A stretch of DNA of 54,573 bases from UBA4421 sp028228615 (GCA_028228615.1 JAOJBS010000015.1:1-54573), one strand, 5' to 3'. Positions 35,805 through 44,650 are shown, counted from the stretch's first letter. The notes: generated from the sequence alone by a model not told the origin. A program made the numbers and translations.

Positions 35805-36536
35805 CTAAAGCTCCCTAATTTTGATATTTTTGAAAGACACAGGATCACCATGATCCTGTAAACCGATATGCCCATGATCTGCCTCTGCAAAGCCTTCCCA
35901 GTCACCAAACAAGCTATAGAAGGGGTGACCAAACTTGCTATCCGCTAACAACGAATCCCACGTTGTGCTGTCAAGAGAAATAGTCACCGTCATCACGCCA
36001 TTCTGCCAAACTTGTAGGAAGCGATCATTAAAGACAATGCGAACTTGGTTCCACTCCCCGGCAGGTTTATGTGACGAAGGATGAGATGCCATCATATCGT
36101 AAAGCGAACCTGACCGATGGGAGTCTATTTTGTTATCCGAATGCTTTTCGTTATCTAAAATTTGGATCTCGGGCGCGTGGGAATAGATTTTGTCGCCCTC
36201 TTCATCAACCAAAATAAAAATACCACTATTGCCTGCTTCTGAGATTAGCCACTCCAAGCGCAGGTCAAAGTTCTTATAAGACTTTTTTGTAAGAATATCT
36301 CCGCCGCCTAGGCCAGTCAGCGTCATGACACCGTTCTCAACAACCCATTTATCGCCTAGATCTGGCTTTTTGAAATTTCGCCATTGATCCATATCTTTGC
36401 CATTAAACAATAGCGCCCAACCGTCGTTTATCTCTGCATCGGTTAAGCTGTTATCAGCAAAAGACAGCGGCGTTAAAAGTGACGACAATAAGGTCGCCAC
36501 CATAACTAAGTAACCCAATAACCTGACGTTTTTCAC
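35805..36536 (-). CDS. DUF1080 family secreted protein (3-keto-glycoside hydrolase-like)
   Basis: 243 residues from a GTG at 36536, supported by GGAGGAG six bases upstream; the open frame extends five codons to a TTG. It has a Sec signal (LLGYLVMVATLLSSLLTPLSFA), so it is periplasmic. The DUF1080/concanavalin-like jelly-roll domain starts at DGWALLFNGKDMDQWRNF and includes ILTKKSYKNFDLRLEWLISEAGNSGIFI and GLQDHGDPVSFKNIKI. Characterised relatives (3-keto-disaccharide hydrolases) split 3-keto-glycosides. It is the first gene of the operon and its stop overlaps the GMC leader region, so a pathway of oxidation to a 3-keto sugar then cleavage is the best reading. Confidence 0.9.
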   Translation of the reverse strand: MKNVRLLGYLVMVATLLSSLLTPLSFADNSLTDAEINDGWALLFNGKDMDQWRNFKKPDLGDKWVVENGVMTLTGLGGGDILTKKSYKNFDLRLEWLISEAGNSGIFILVDEEGDKIYSHAPEIQILDNEKHSDNKIDSHRSGSLYDMMASHPSSHKPAGEWNQVRIVFNDRFLQVWQNGVMTVTISLDSTTWDSLLADSKFGHPFYSLFGDWEGFAEADHGHIGLQDHGDPVSFKNIKIREL

Positions 36537-36818
36537 TCTGTCTCCTCCCAAGCTTTGACACCTTCAACCCCTAAAGAACACTACGCCCATGATACTGGCA
36601 CAAACAAGGCATGATTTTCTTAAAGCAACGCCTCGCGGACACCTGCATTTGCACACCCGCTCATTCTTTTCATTGCTTGCATTAGAGGGTAGCTGCTTTA
36701 ATGCGCTCGTTAAAATACGTCGTCGGACCCTAACCGACACAATACATTGAGCAAAACACCGACTATAACTAACGGTAGTAAAAGCAAGTTTTGCGGCAAA
36801 CCAGATACGGAGCCAGGA

Positions 36819-37130
36819 TTGACAGAGCGCGGAAACGAACGGCTTCAATGCCAACTTAGATACCTCATTAAGGGCATTTATACCTCTAGAGACAGCCAAC
36901 AAGAGTTGACCCGAGAGCTTGAAGATTTACTCCCCAACGCGGACGCGGTGACAGTTTTGCCCGTGGTCCAAGGCTATTCGGTAGATTTGGAGATTAAGGA
37001 CATTACGCCTTTTAACCGAGTCAGTTTCGAGCCGTACATTGCAGACCATGTGCTCGCTGATGCTGTGCGCATTCATTGCAACAGTGATGAAGAGGTTCAG
37101 ATTCAGTTATTAAAGTCGCGTTTTTTCTAG
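36819..37130 (+). CDS. Small hypothetical protein with TTG start
   Basis: 103 residues from a TTG at 36819 that has GGAG six bases upstream; the open frame extends 24 codons further to another TTG. No signal peptide. The body looks real: RYLIKGIYTSRDSQQELTRELEDLLP is helical, followed by a beta-rich VTVLPVVQGYSVDLEIKDITPFNRVSFEPYIADHVLADAVRIHCNSD. No family recognised. It lies between the DUF1080 operon and the convergent MFS gene. Confidence is limited by the non-ATG start. Confidence 0.42.
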   Translation: MTERGNERLQCQLRYLIKGIYTSRDSQQELTRELEDLLPNADAVTVLPVVQGYSVDLEIKDITPFNRVSFEPYIADHVLADAVRIHCNSDEEVQIQLLKSRFF

Positions 37131-37227
37131 CGCTCACCTATCCAAAGCCCTTTCAGAGCGCACATCTACTACCCTTCATCGCAGTATCACTCAATCTAGG
37201 CTGGGGCGACTTGGAAACCCTGATTGC

Positions 37228-38505
37228 CTATTGCACGTTGGCCTGAGGCTGGCGATAGAATGACAACGCAATGGCGGCTAGCAGGTAGATGCCCAAAAAG
37301 GCTTCAAAGGCATTGGCGTAAGAACCTGTTACGTCATATACCCACCCAGCAAAGGGCACGCCGAGAATCTGAATGGGCAGCATTGCAGGCCGCATTAAGC
37401 CCAAAATAGCGCCAAAACGCTCACGCCCAAAGGTCTTGCCCACCGTTGCCCCATGCATAGGCACCACCCCACCCACGCCGTAACCAAACAGCGACGCGCC
37501 AATAGCAAAGACAATCAAATCCACAGAAAGATACATCAGCAACTGACCGGTGAACTGCATAACAATGACAATAGACATTACCTTACGCAGCGATAGGCGG
37601 TCGCCCAGCCAACCAAAGCTGAGCTTGCCCGTGACGCCAAAGCCCGCGCACAAAGACATCACTAGCGAGGCTTGGACCAAGGTGTAGCCGTTATCTGTTA
37701 AACGGGGAATCATGTGGGTAAGCGTTGCACCCATACAGCAAAAGATCAGCGAAAAAGTGAGCACAATGACCCAAAAGTTATGCTCGCGAAAAACATCGCG
37801 CATAGCTAAGCGTGGTTTTGGCACTACCAGTTCAGCACCAGCCTTAACCGCAATGGGCATGGCACCGTCTGGGCGCATACCAATGTCTTCGGGTCGCGAG
37901 ACCACAAAACGCAGCACCATGGGCAGCACAACAAGCAGGGTAAACAGACCGTAGACTAAAAACCCTTCGCGCCAGCCGTAGTTGTTGATTAGCTCTGCGC
38001 TGATGTACGGCATGATCACGCCAGACAATGACACCCCGGCAGCGGCAATACCCAGCGCGGTACCCCTGCGTCGGTCAAACCAGTTTGCAACCAGTTTGCT
38101 GGTCGCCAAGCTACCCATACTGCTGGCGCCAAAGCCGACAAATATGCCCAGTACCAGGTAAAACTCGATTGGGTTGCGAACAAAGGAAAGGCCAAGAAAA
38201 CCCACAGCCATAAAAGAGGCTCCGACACCCATGACATGCTTCAAAGGGTATTTGTCTAATGCGCGGCCAACATAGGGCGCGGCAATTGCGCCGACAATAT
38301 TGGTGACAGTGAGGCCAAAAGCGATACCCAAGCGCGAACCGCCAAAGTCTTCAGCAATGGCTTTAAAGAACACACCGTAGGAATAAAAGAAGAAGCCGAC
38401 TGCGACAAAGTCAACACAAAATGCGACCAGCACCATGCGCCAGCCGTAAAAGTATTTCGCACCTGTCGTCGATTGAGAACCGTTGGCTCGATTGGATTCT
38501 TGCAA
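37228..38505 (-). CDS. MFS transporter, monocarboxylate/oxalate-formate type
   Basis: 425 residues with twelve predicted helices. The conserved opening YFYGWRMVLVAFCVDFVAVGFFFYSYGVF, VGRALDKYPLKHVMGVGASFM (loop 2-3) and FGWLGDRLSLRKVM (loop 8-9) place it in the same family as the MFS at 28036. The start is a TTG without a good ribosome site, so the exact N-terminus is uncertain. Substrate unknown; proton symport of a small carboxylate is the family norm. Its neighbours (CoA-transferase, thiolase) would fit an acid taken up and then activated to CoA (inference). Confidence 0.87.
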   Translation of the reverse strand: MQESNRANGSQSTTGAKYFYGWRMVLVAFCVDFVAVGFFFYSYGVFFKAIAEDFGGSRLGIAFGLTVTNIVGAIAAPYVGRALDKYPLKHVMGVGASFMAVGFLGLSFVRNPIEFYLVLGIFVGFGASSMGSLATSKLVANWFDRRRGTALGIAAAGVSLSGVIMPYISAELINNYGWREGFLVYGLFTLLVVLPMVLRFVVSRPEDIGMRPDGAMPIAVKAGAELVVPKPRLAMRDVFREHNFWVIVLTFSLIFCCMGATLTHMIPRLTDNGYTLVQASLVMSLCAGFGVTGKLSFGWLGDRLSLRKVMSIVIVMQFTGQLLMYLSVDLIVFAIGASLFGYGVGGVVPMHGATVGKTFGRERFGAILGLMRPAMLPIQILGVPFAGWVYDVTGSYANAFEAFLGIYLLAAIALSFYRQPQANVQ

Positions 38506-38664
38506 AAGTTTAACCGCGACCCGAAAGACTCTATTCTAACACGCGCCACTTGGAGAGTCTCAGGTTGATTCAAAAGCGGCTTTTTACATTTAGAGCAGGC
38601 CCGGAATTAGTGAGGGCTAACTGGATTGGCTGCTAGAAAAGCATCCGCCACGGAGAAAATTACG

Positions 38665-39441
38665 ATGGCAAAAAATATTCGCGACGCCGTACGAGAAATA
38701 TGTCTAAGCCTGCCTGAGAGCGACGAGGTCTCCAGCCGTGGCAATCCAAACTTTAGGGTGAATAAGAAAACCTTCGCCATCTTCGTGGTCAATCATCATG
38801 GCGATGGTCGCATCGGCTTGTGGCTGAACTCCCCCCCTGGCGACCAAGAGTACTACGCGCAAAACGAGCCGGAGCATTTCTACATTCCGCCCTATGTTGG
38901 GCCTGCTGGGTGGCTGGGCATGGAGCTGAATAAAGACCTGAGCTGGGTCACCGCTGCCAAGCTCATTCAACGAGCCTACGCCTATAAGGCGCCAAAGAAA
39001 TTGCTCTCAGACCTTGGCCCACCTTTAGAGATCAAGCCGCCAACTGAATCTTTGCCCATTGCAGAGCTAGACCCTTTCGCCATGCCTATCCCCGCCCAGC
39101 ACTTGCAGGACATCGCCGACTACTGCCTGAGCCTGCCGGAAACCCAACAAGGTGATCAATTTGGCGCACCCTGCTTCAGGGCCGGTAGGAAGAACTTTTG
39201 CACCCTACACTTTCGCAATGGTCGGCTAAAACTGAGCACTTGGGTGGGTGTTGAGCATCAAGCAACCTACACATTTGACCCTCGTTTCAGTATTCCTAAG
39301 TACACTGGCGTTAATGGCTGGATTGAACTAGACATCCACGAGGCAATGGATTTGGACGAAATAGAGGCGCTAATCAGACAAAGCTACCGTCACTTTGCGC
39401 TGAAACGCATGCTGAAGATTTTGGATCCTGAACACATTTAG
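38665..39441 (+). CDS. Tandem MmcQ/YjbR domain protein
   Basis: 258 residues from ATG 38665 (GGAG nine bases upstream; the open frame begins 13 codons earlier without support). Two copies of the MmcQ/YjbR fold follow one another: residues about 2-118 (IRDAVREICLSLPESDEVSS to KLIQRAYAYKAPKKLL) and about 147-257 (LQDIADYCLSLPETQQGDQF to LIRQSYRHFALKRML). The same order of elements is visible in each, so the gene arose by internal duplication. The fold is DNA-binding-like, but function is unknown for most members. Divergent from the MFS gene, 160 bases apart. Confidence 0.85.
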   Translation: MAKNIRDAVREICLSLPESDEVSSRGNPNFRVNKKTFAIFVVNHHGDGRIGLWLNSPPGDQEYYAQNEPEHFYIPPYVGPAGWLGMELNKDLSWVTAAKLIQRAYAYKAPKKLLSDLGPPLEIKPPTESLPIAELDPFAMPIPAQHLQDIADYCLSLPETQQGDQFGAPCFRAGRKNFCTLHFRNGRLKLSTWVGVEHQATYTFDPRFSIPKYTGVNGWIELDIHEAMDLDEIEALIRQSYRHFALKRMLKILDPEHI

Positions 39442-39531
39442 TTCAGTTCGCGCACAAGAACTCACATAAATGCTTGCACCGAGCAGCGCCCTTCGTTGTA
39501 ATCCGTGCTTCGAATTTATAGAGACTTAGAC

Positions 39532-40761
39532 ATGGCTGCACCGTTAGATGACATCACAATTTTAGAAATTGATAACTGGATGGCTGCGCCAAGTGCTGGA
39601 GCGGTTTTAGCCGACATGGGTGCCACGGTGATTAAGATTGAGCCACTTTCAGGCGACCCCATGCGCAAAATGGGCCGCCCAGTAAAAAACCCTGATATTG
39701 CCGAGGGATTACAAAACTACGATTTTCAGTTCGATGTCGATAACCGCGGCAAACGTTCTATTTCTATCGCATTAGACCAACCTGAAGGTGCAGAACTGGT
39801 GCGCAAACTCGCCGCTAAAGCAGACATTTTTATGTGTAACTTATTAGCTGCGCGGCAAGAAAAATTCGGCCTCGGCCCCGATGAAATGTTCAAAATCAAC
39901 CCTCGAATCGTACACGCCACCCTTACCGGCTACGGCACCACTGGCCCCGATGCATGGCGGCCCGGTTACGATGTCACCGCTTTTTTTGGGCGCTCGGGGT
40001 TATACGATTCATCACGGGAAGGCGATGAGGGTGTAGTGCCAATGGCGCGCCCCGCCCAAGGGGATCACACCACTGGACTTGCAATGGTAGGCGCTATACT
40101 TGGTGCACTACGCATGGCAGAGAAAACCGGCAAAGGACAGGTGGTTGAAACGTCGTTATACGAAACAGCGGTGTGGACTCAAGCCACCGACTACTCGGTG
40201 ACAGCCATGGATCACGCACCAGTAAGACGCAGACCGCGCCACCAAATGCTCGCCATTTGCGCAAACCGCTTTCCATGTGGCGACGGCAATTGGGTAGTCT
40301 TCAATATGATGCCAGACGCCGCCTATTGGCCAAGGGTCGCAAAATGTCTCGGTTTAGAACAACTCTTAACCGACGAGCGCTTTGTTGATCCGTCGACCCG
40401 TTATAAGAATATGGGCGCACTCATTGACCTGTTTGATGCCGAACTGGCAAAGAAGAGTCGCGACGAATGGGGCAAAATATTTGACGACGCGGGCCTCATT
40501 TGGGGACCAGTAATGGGCCTACACGAAGTACCCCAGGACCCCCACGCGGTGGAAATTGGTATGTTCCCAAAAATCGAACACCCAGAGCATGGCACCTACA
40601 CCACGGTAAACATCCCCATGCGATTTGCCACGGCAGATGTGAAACCCCAAGGCCCAGCGCCGCTAATTGGTCAGCATACTGACGAGATCTTGGCGCTATC
40701 CGGCTTTAGCGAGGCTGAAATCTCAGCACTTAAAGAGGCAAAGATCATTGGTTCGAACTAG
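39532..40761 (+). CDS. Class III (CaiB/BaiF) CoA-transferase
   Basis: 409 residues from ATG 39532; a GTG nine codons earlier is an alternative and neither has a strong ribosome site. The family transfers CoA between carboxylic acids. Seen: ITILEIDNWMAAPSAGAVLADMGATVIKIEP (N-terminal), NRGKRSISIALDQPEG, RPAQGDHTTGLAMVGAILGAL, whose Asp is the covalent catalytic carboxylate, and a C-terminal PAPLIGQHTDEIL. It is complete in length. It is followed after 47 bases by a thiolase, separated by a hairpin that overlaps the thiolase ribosome site. A catabolic role (acid activation, then thiolytic cleavage) is inferred. Confidence 0.93.
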   Translation: MAAPLDDITILEIDNWMAAPSAGAVLADMGATVIKIEPLSGDPMRKMGRPVKNPDIAEGLQNYDFQFDVDNRGKRSISIALDQPEGAELVRKLAAKADIFMCNLLAARQEKFGLGPDEMFKINPRIVHATLTGYGTTGPDAWRPGYDVTAFFGRSGLYDSSREGDEGVVPMARPAQGDHTTGLAMVGAILGALRMAEKTGKGQVVETSLYETAVWTQATDYSVTAMDHAPVRRRPRHQMLAICANRFPCGDGNWVVFNMMPDAAYWPRVAKCLGLEQLLTDERFVDPSTRYKNMGALIDLFDAELAKKSRDEWGKIFDDAGLIWGPVMGLHEVPQDPHAVEIGMFPKIEHPEHGTYTTVNIPMRFATADVKPQGPAPLIGQHTDEILALSGFSEAEISALKEAKIIGSN

Positions 40762-40777
40762 CTAATTCGGCTATGGT

Positions 40778-40803
40778 TTTCCCCTAGAACGTTTTAGGGG
40801 AAA
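40778..40803 (+). promoter_or_regulatory. Hairpin enclosing the thiolase Shine-Dalgarno
   Basis: TTTCCCCTA (40778-40786) pairs perfectly with TAGGGGAAA (40795-40803) around an eight-base loop. The right arm contains the AGGGGAAAGG that is the ribosome site of the thiolase (ATG at 40809). The hairpin could terminate weakly or hide the ribosome site until translation of the upstream CoA-transferase or a factor opens it. Confidence 0.6.
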
Positions 40804-40808
40804 GGCAA

Positions 40809-41996
40809 ATGGAAAATATAGTCATCGTTGATTGCATACGTACCGGGTTGGCAAAATCCCATCGAGGCACGTTCAACATGACCCGATCCGACGATTTGGT
40901 GGCGCATTGTATTGATGCGCTGCTGGCACGCAACCCTCAATTAGACCCCGGCCAAGTAGACGACGTGGTCCTAGGCTGCGGACGTCAAATTGGCGAGCAG
41001 TCTGGCAACGTTGCCAGGCACGCCGTGGCTTTGTCTCAATTACCCATCACTGTACCGGCCACCACCATCAGCCGCGCCTGCTCTTCGGGCCTGAATTCCA
41101 TTGCCATTGCCGCAACCCAAATTGCTAGTGGCTGTGCCGAAATAATGCTGGCCGGCGGCGTGGAATCTATCACCGGCTTAAGCCGAGGCACACCGGGAGA
41201 ATTTGCCGAAAACCCTCGACTGATGAGCGAAAAACCAGACATGTACATGGCTATGGGCAACACCGCTGAAGTAGTCGCCCGGCGCTACCAGGTCACTCGA
41301 GAGGCGCAAGATGCCTACGCACTGAGCAGTCAACAGCGTTACGCCGCAGCCGAGGCAGCGGGTTATATCAAAGATGAAATTGCGCCAATGACTGTGCAGT
41401 GGGAAAAGATTGTCGACAAAGAAACCAAGGCCACCGCTATAGTAGAGGGCACCGTTGATAAAGATGAATGCAACCGCGCCAACACCACCCTTGATGGATT
41501 GAGTAAACTCAGCCCTGCCTTTGAAGAAGGTGGCAGCGTCACTGCTGGCAATTCCTCCCAGCTCTCTGACGGCGCATCTATGGTGCTGCTAATGACTGAG
41601 AAAAAAGCCATTGAGCTGGGCGTCACACCAATGGGCTATTTCCGCGGCTTTGCTGTCGCTGGATGCGAGCCGGACGAAATGGGTATTGGCCCCGTTTTTG
41701 CCATTCCAAAGCTACTGCAATACAAGGGCCTTAGCCTAAACGACATAGATCTGGTGGAGCTTAACGAAGCCTTTGCCAGCCAGTGTTTATATTCCAGAGA
41801 TCGCTTGGGCATTGACCCAGATATTTACAACGTTAACGGCGGCTCCATTGCCATAGGTCATCCGTTTGGCATGACCGGCGCACGCTTAACCGGCGGCCTG
41901 CTCAGAGAACTGCAACGGCGCAATAAAAAATACGGCATTGTTTCAATGTGCATTGGTAAGGGCATGGGCGCGGCAGGATTGTTCGAGGCAATATAA
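40809..41996 (+). CDS. Acetyl-CoA acetyltransferase (thiolase)
   Basis: 395 residues of the classical thiolase I/II family. The nucleophile is Cys91 in TTISRACSSGLNSIAIAA. The His of GGSIAIGHPFGMTGAR and the second Cys of SMCIGKGMGAAGLFEAI complete the site. The latter usually reads CIGGGMG; the Lys in place of one Gly is a small oddity. The ribosome site AGGGGAAAGG is strong but lies in the hairpin at 40778-40803. It is between a CoA-transferase and larB. A beta-oxidation-like cleavage of a 3-ketoacyl-CoA is likely; a biosynthetic role in acetoacetyl-CoA formation is not excluded. Confidence 0.95.
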   Translation: MENIVIVDCIRTGLAKSHRGTFNMTRSDDLVAHCIDALLARNPQLDPGQVDDVVLGCGRQIGEQSGNVARHAVALSQLPITVPATTISRACSSGLNSIAIAATQIASGCAEIMLAGGVESITGLSRGTPGEFAENPRLMSEKPDMYMAMGNTAEVVARRYQVTREAQDAYALSSQQRYAAAEAAGYIKDEIAPMTVQWEKIVDKETKATAIVEGTVDKDECNRANTTLDGLSKLSPAFEEGGSVTAGNSSQLSDGASMVLLMTEKKAIELGVTPMGYFRGFAVAGCEPDEMGIGPVFAIPKLLQYKGLSLNDIDLVELNEAFASQCLYSRDRLGIDPDIYNVNGGSIAIGHPFGMTGARLTGGLLRELQRRNKKYGIVSMCIGKGMGAAGLFEAI

Positions 41997-42061
41997 AGGG
42001 CGACGGTATTCACACGCCCGCGAATAAGTAACTTACAAGCAAATTAGGCAGCAGTCATAAC

Positions 42062-42799
42062 ATGGCCACTAACGACGTTCTGGAAAAATTTAAAAATGGC
42101 GAGATCTCTAACGAAGAGGCACAGCAATTACTGCGCGGTGAATATTTCCAAGACCTAGGTCATACCGTGATCGACACGGACAGACAAACGCGCACCGGCG
42201 CAGCCGAAGTGATATTTGGCGCTGGCAAAACGCCCGCTCAAATTTCTGACATTGTTGCCAGTATGGTGGCGCAACAATCCAATGTCTTAGTCACACGGCT
42301 GACAGCGGACAACTACGCCTTACTGAGCAATATTCCCAACGAAGCGCACTACGACCCACAGTCTCAACTGCTCTGGTGGCATAGCCAAAAGGTAGAGACC
42401 TCTGAGCACACTGTTGCTGTGGTCAGCGCAGGCACGTCGGACATGGCCGTGGCCGAAGAAGCGGCCCAAACCGCAGAATTTTATGGCAACCGCGTTGAAC
42501 GCATTTATGACGTGGGGGTAGCTGGCCTACACCGGCTGCTGGCGCGCGTAGAGGACCTAAGAGAAGCACGAGTATTAGTGGTGGTTGCCGGCATGGAAGG
42601 CGCGCTACCCAGTGTTGTAGGGGGCCTAGTAGACAAGCCCGTTATCGCGGTGCCCACAAGCGTTGGCTATGGCGCTGCGTTTCAGGGTGTGGCAGCAATG
42701 CTGGGCATGCTCACCAGTTGCGCCTCAGGGGTGAGCGTGGTGAATATAGACAATGGCTTCGGGGCAGGGTTTTTAGCCAACCGAATAAATCGCCTGTAA
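42062..42799 (+). CDS. larB: Nickel-pincer cofactor biosynthesis protein LarB
   Basis: 245 residues. LarB carboxylates and hydrolyses nicotinic acid adenine dinucleotide to pyridinium-3,5-biscarboxylic acid mononucleotide, the first step to the nickel-pincer nucleotide of LarA-type racemases. Seen: GAAEVIFGAGKTPAQI, the PurE-like region VVSAGTSDMAVAEEAAQTAEFYG, DVGVAGLHRLL, VVAGMEGALPSVVGGL and PTSVGYGAAFQG. It begins 65 bases after the thiolase stop and 28 bases before larE. Full length. Confidence 0.95.
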   Translation: MATNDVLEKFKNGEISNEEAQQLLRGEYFQDLGHTVIDTDRQTRTGAAEVIFGAGKTPAQISDIVASMVAQQSNVLVTRLTADNYALLSNIPNEAHYDPQSQLLWWHSQKVETSEHTVAVVSAGTSDMAVAEEAAQTAEFYGNRVERIYDVGVAGLHRLLARVEDLREARVLVVVAGMEGALPSVVGGLVDKPVIAVPTSVGYGAAFQGVAAMLGMLTSCASGVSVVNIDNGFGAGFLANRINRL

Positions 42800-42827
42800 A
42801 TGTATAAACAGTGAACTGGGAATAAAC

Positions 42828-43673
42828 ATGGACGCCGATCTAGCTAGCAAATATCTGGCATTGCAGGACAATATCCGCAGTTATAGCAGCGTTGTTGTGG
42901 CCTTCTCCGGAGGCATAGACAGCTCGTTGGTGGCTTTTGTTGCTGGGCAAGTACTTGGCGAAAAAGCACTGGCGGTGACCTCTGGCTCCGCCAGCCTCAA
43001 GCGCACGGATTTAGAACTGTCAAAAAAGCTGGGCGATGATTGGGGCATAGCCCACCAGGTCATAGTCACTGATGAACTGAGTAAATCTGACTACCGCGCC
43101 AATCCCACCAACCGCTGCTTCCACTGCAAAACCTCGCTCTACACGGAGCTTACGCAAATTGCTCAAGCACAAAATTACGCGGTGATACTTAACGGCACTA
43201 ATTTGGACGACTTAGGCGACCACCGGCCTGGGCTAATTGCCGCTGACGACCACCATGTTAAATCGCCCTTAGTAGAAGCAGGTTTTCATAAGGCGGACAT
43301 CCGCGCCCTCGCCCATGAACTGGGACTGGAAAATGCAGACAAGCCTCAGGCGGCCTGCTTGTCGAGTAGATTCCCCTATGGCACGGCGATTAATCAAAGC
43401 CTTTTAGCGCAAGTAGAAGCGGCGGAAGATGTGTTGGCTGACTTAGGTTTTAGTCAGTATCGCGTGCGCCATCACGGCGAGGTTGCTCGACTAGAAATAT
43501 TACCCGAAGAATTTTCGCTGGCAGTTACCCACCACGCAGACATACAACAGCGCATTCAAGCACTGGGCTATCGGTTTGTTGCAATGGACATGGGGGGCTT
43601 TCGCTCCGGCTCTCTCAACGAGGACTTAAAGCCAGAGCAAATTCAGGTGGTGAATATTCACAGTCCTAGCTAA
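42828..43673 (+). CDS. larE: Sulfur transferase LarE (three-cysteine type)
   Basis: 281 residues, ATP-pyrophosphatase fold with the PP-loop SGGIDSS at 27-33. LarE adenylates the LarB product and inserts sulfur. Three conserved-position cysteines are present: Cys97 and Cys100 in NRCFHCK and Cys177 in PQAACLSSRFPYG. In one-cysteine LarE the equivalent of Cys177 is sacrificed, while three-cysteine enzymes are thought to hold an iron-sulfur cluster that carries the sulfur. The present pattern suggests the latter. It follows larB by 28 bases with GGGAA upstream. larC (nickel insertion) and a LarA-type enzyme are not in the window. Confidence 0.94.
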   Translation: MDADLASKYLALQDNIRSYSSVVVAFSGGIDSSLVAFVAGQVLGEKALAVTSGSASLKRTDLELSKKLGDDWGIAHQVIVTDELSKSDYRANPTNRCFHCKTSLYTELTQIAQAQNYAVILNGTNLDDLGDHRPGLIAADDHHVKSPLVEAGFHKADIRALAHELGLENADKPQAACLSSRFPYGTAINQSLLAQVEAAEDVLADLGFSQYRVRHHGEVARLEILPEEFSLAVTHHADIQQRIQALGYRFVAMDMGGFRSGSLNEDLKPEQIQVVNIHSPS

Positions 43674-43686
43674 CGCGGAGCAATTG

Positions 43687-44577
43687 CTAAACCGCTTCGA
43701 GCTTGGCTCTTTTCGCCTTCATATAAGAATTAAGCTGTCGGTCTAGGCGCGTAGTAGCAGACGCCCTACCATCGCGCACCCAAGGTTCCCATTGAGGCGC
43801 CGCTGCGGCCTTGACCTCATCGCCCATTACGGTGACACGCTGAATAATACGCTCGCCTTCAAAGTCATTGAGGACAAAGTGCTGGGTGCAGCGGTTGTCC
43901 CAAAACGCAATGGTGCCCGGCGTCCACTTGTAACGCACGGTAAAACGCGGGTTCTTCACCCATTCGGTCAAGTAGTCCAAAATCACACGGCTTTCCGTGG
44001 CATTCATTTCTACAATGCGGCGAGTAAAGTGTTCGTTCACGTACAAGGCTTTGGCGCCGGTCTCAGGGTGCACGCGCACTACCGGGTGCACGGCCATATC
44101 TTGAGGGCGGTTATGCGGGTGCGCGTCATGCAATGCGCTTAAGCCTTCACACAAGCTTTGCATCGGCTCGGACAATTCGTCATAGGCCTGACTGAGGCTC
44201 GTCCACATGGTGTCGCCGCCCACTTCTGGGCATTTGACCATATGCAAAATAGACATCATGGAAGGCGACTCTTGAAAGGTAATATCCGTATGCCACTCGT
44301 CCGCAACGCCACCGTGGGTTGCCGCAAGTTCAAACACTTCCGGGTGTTGAGTAAACGGGTTCTTTAAGTTCGGGTGAGATTCGATCTGTCCAAACTGACG
44401 ACCTAGCGCTACGTGTTCTTCAATATCAATTTCCTGACCAGGAAAAAAGATCACCTTATGCTCAAGCAACAGCGCCTTAACTCTGTCGATGTCTTGCCCG
44501 CTTGCGCCAACCAAGTTGAAACCAGTAATTTCAGCCCCTAACGCCCCGGCTAAACGGGTTACTTTCCAATCACTCAT
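43687..44577 (-). CDS. TauD/TfdA family 2-oxoglutarate dioxygenase
   Basis: 296 residues from ATG 44577 (GGGGAGA upstream; a GTG two codons earlier is in frame). Iron-2-oxoglutarate oxygenase of the TauD type. Iron ligands: His96 and Asp98 in DEWHTDITF and His233 in RCTQHFVLND; the 2-oxoglutarate-binding Arg lies about 14 residues later in GERIIQRVTV. ALYVNEHFTRRIV is typical. Known members cleave taurine, 2,4-D or other sulfonates and ethers; the substrate here is unknown. Convergent with larE (13 bases apart). Confidence 0.92.
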   Translation of the reverse strand: MSDWKVTRLAGALGAEITGFNLVGASGQDIDRVKALLLEHKVIFFPGQEIDIEEHVALGRQFGQIESHPNLKNPFTQHPEVFELAATHGGVADEWHTDITFQESPSMMSILHMVKCPEVGGDTMWTSLSQAYDELSEPMQSLCEGLSALHDAHPHNRPQDMAVHPVVRVHPETGAKALYVNEHFTRRIVEMNATESRVILDYLTEWVKNPRFTVRYKWTPGTIAFWDNRCTQHFVLNDFEGERIIQRVTVMGDEVKAAAAPQWEPWVRDGRASATTRLDRQLNSYMKAKRAKLEAV

Positions 44578-44650
44578 GCTCACTCTCCCCTACTTGCATG
44601 CTCGCTGACATGCTTACTTATCTTTAAAAAAATTCTGCGACCCATCCCAC

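Noticed and set aside
36564..36902. Minus-strand 112-codon open frame
   Set aside because: It overlaps the better supported plus-strand frame at 36819, is rich in Arg/Cys/Val without a domain and has no ribosome site.
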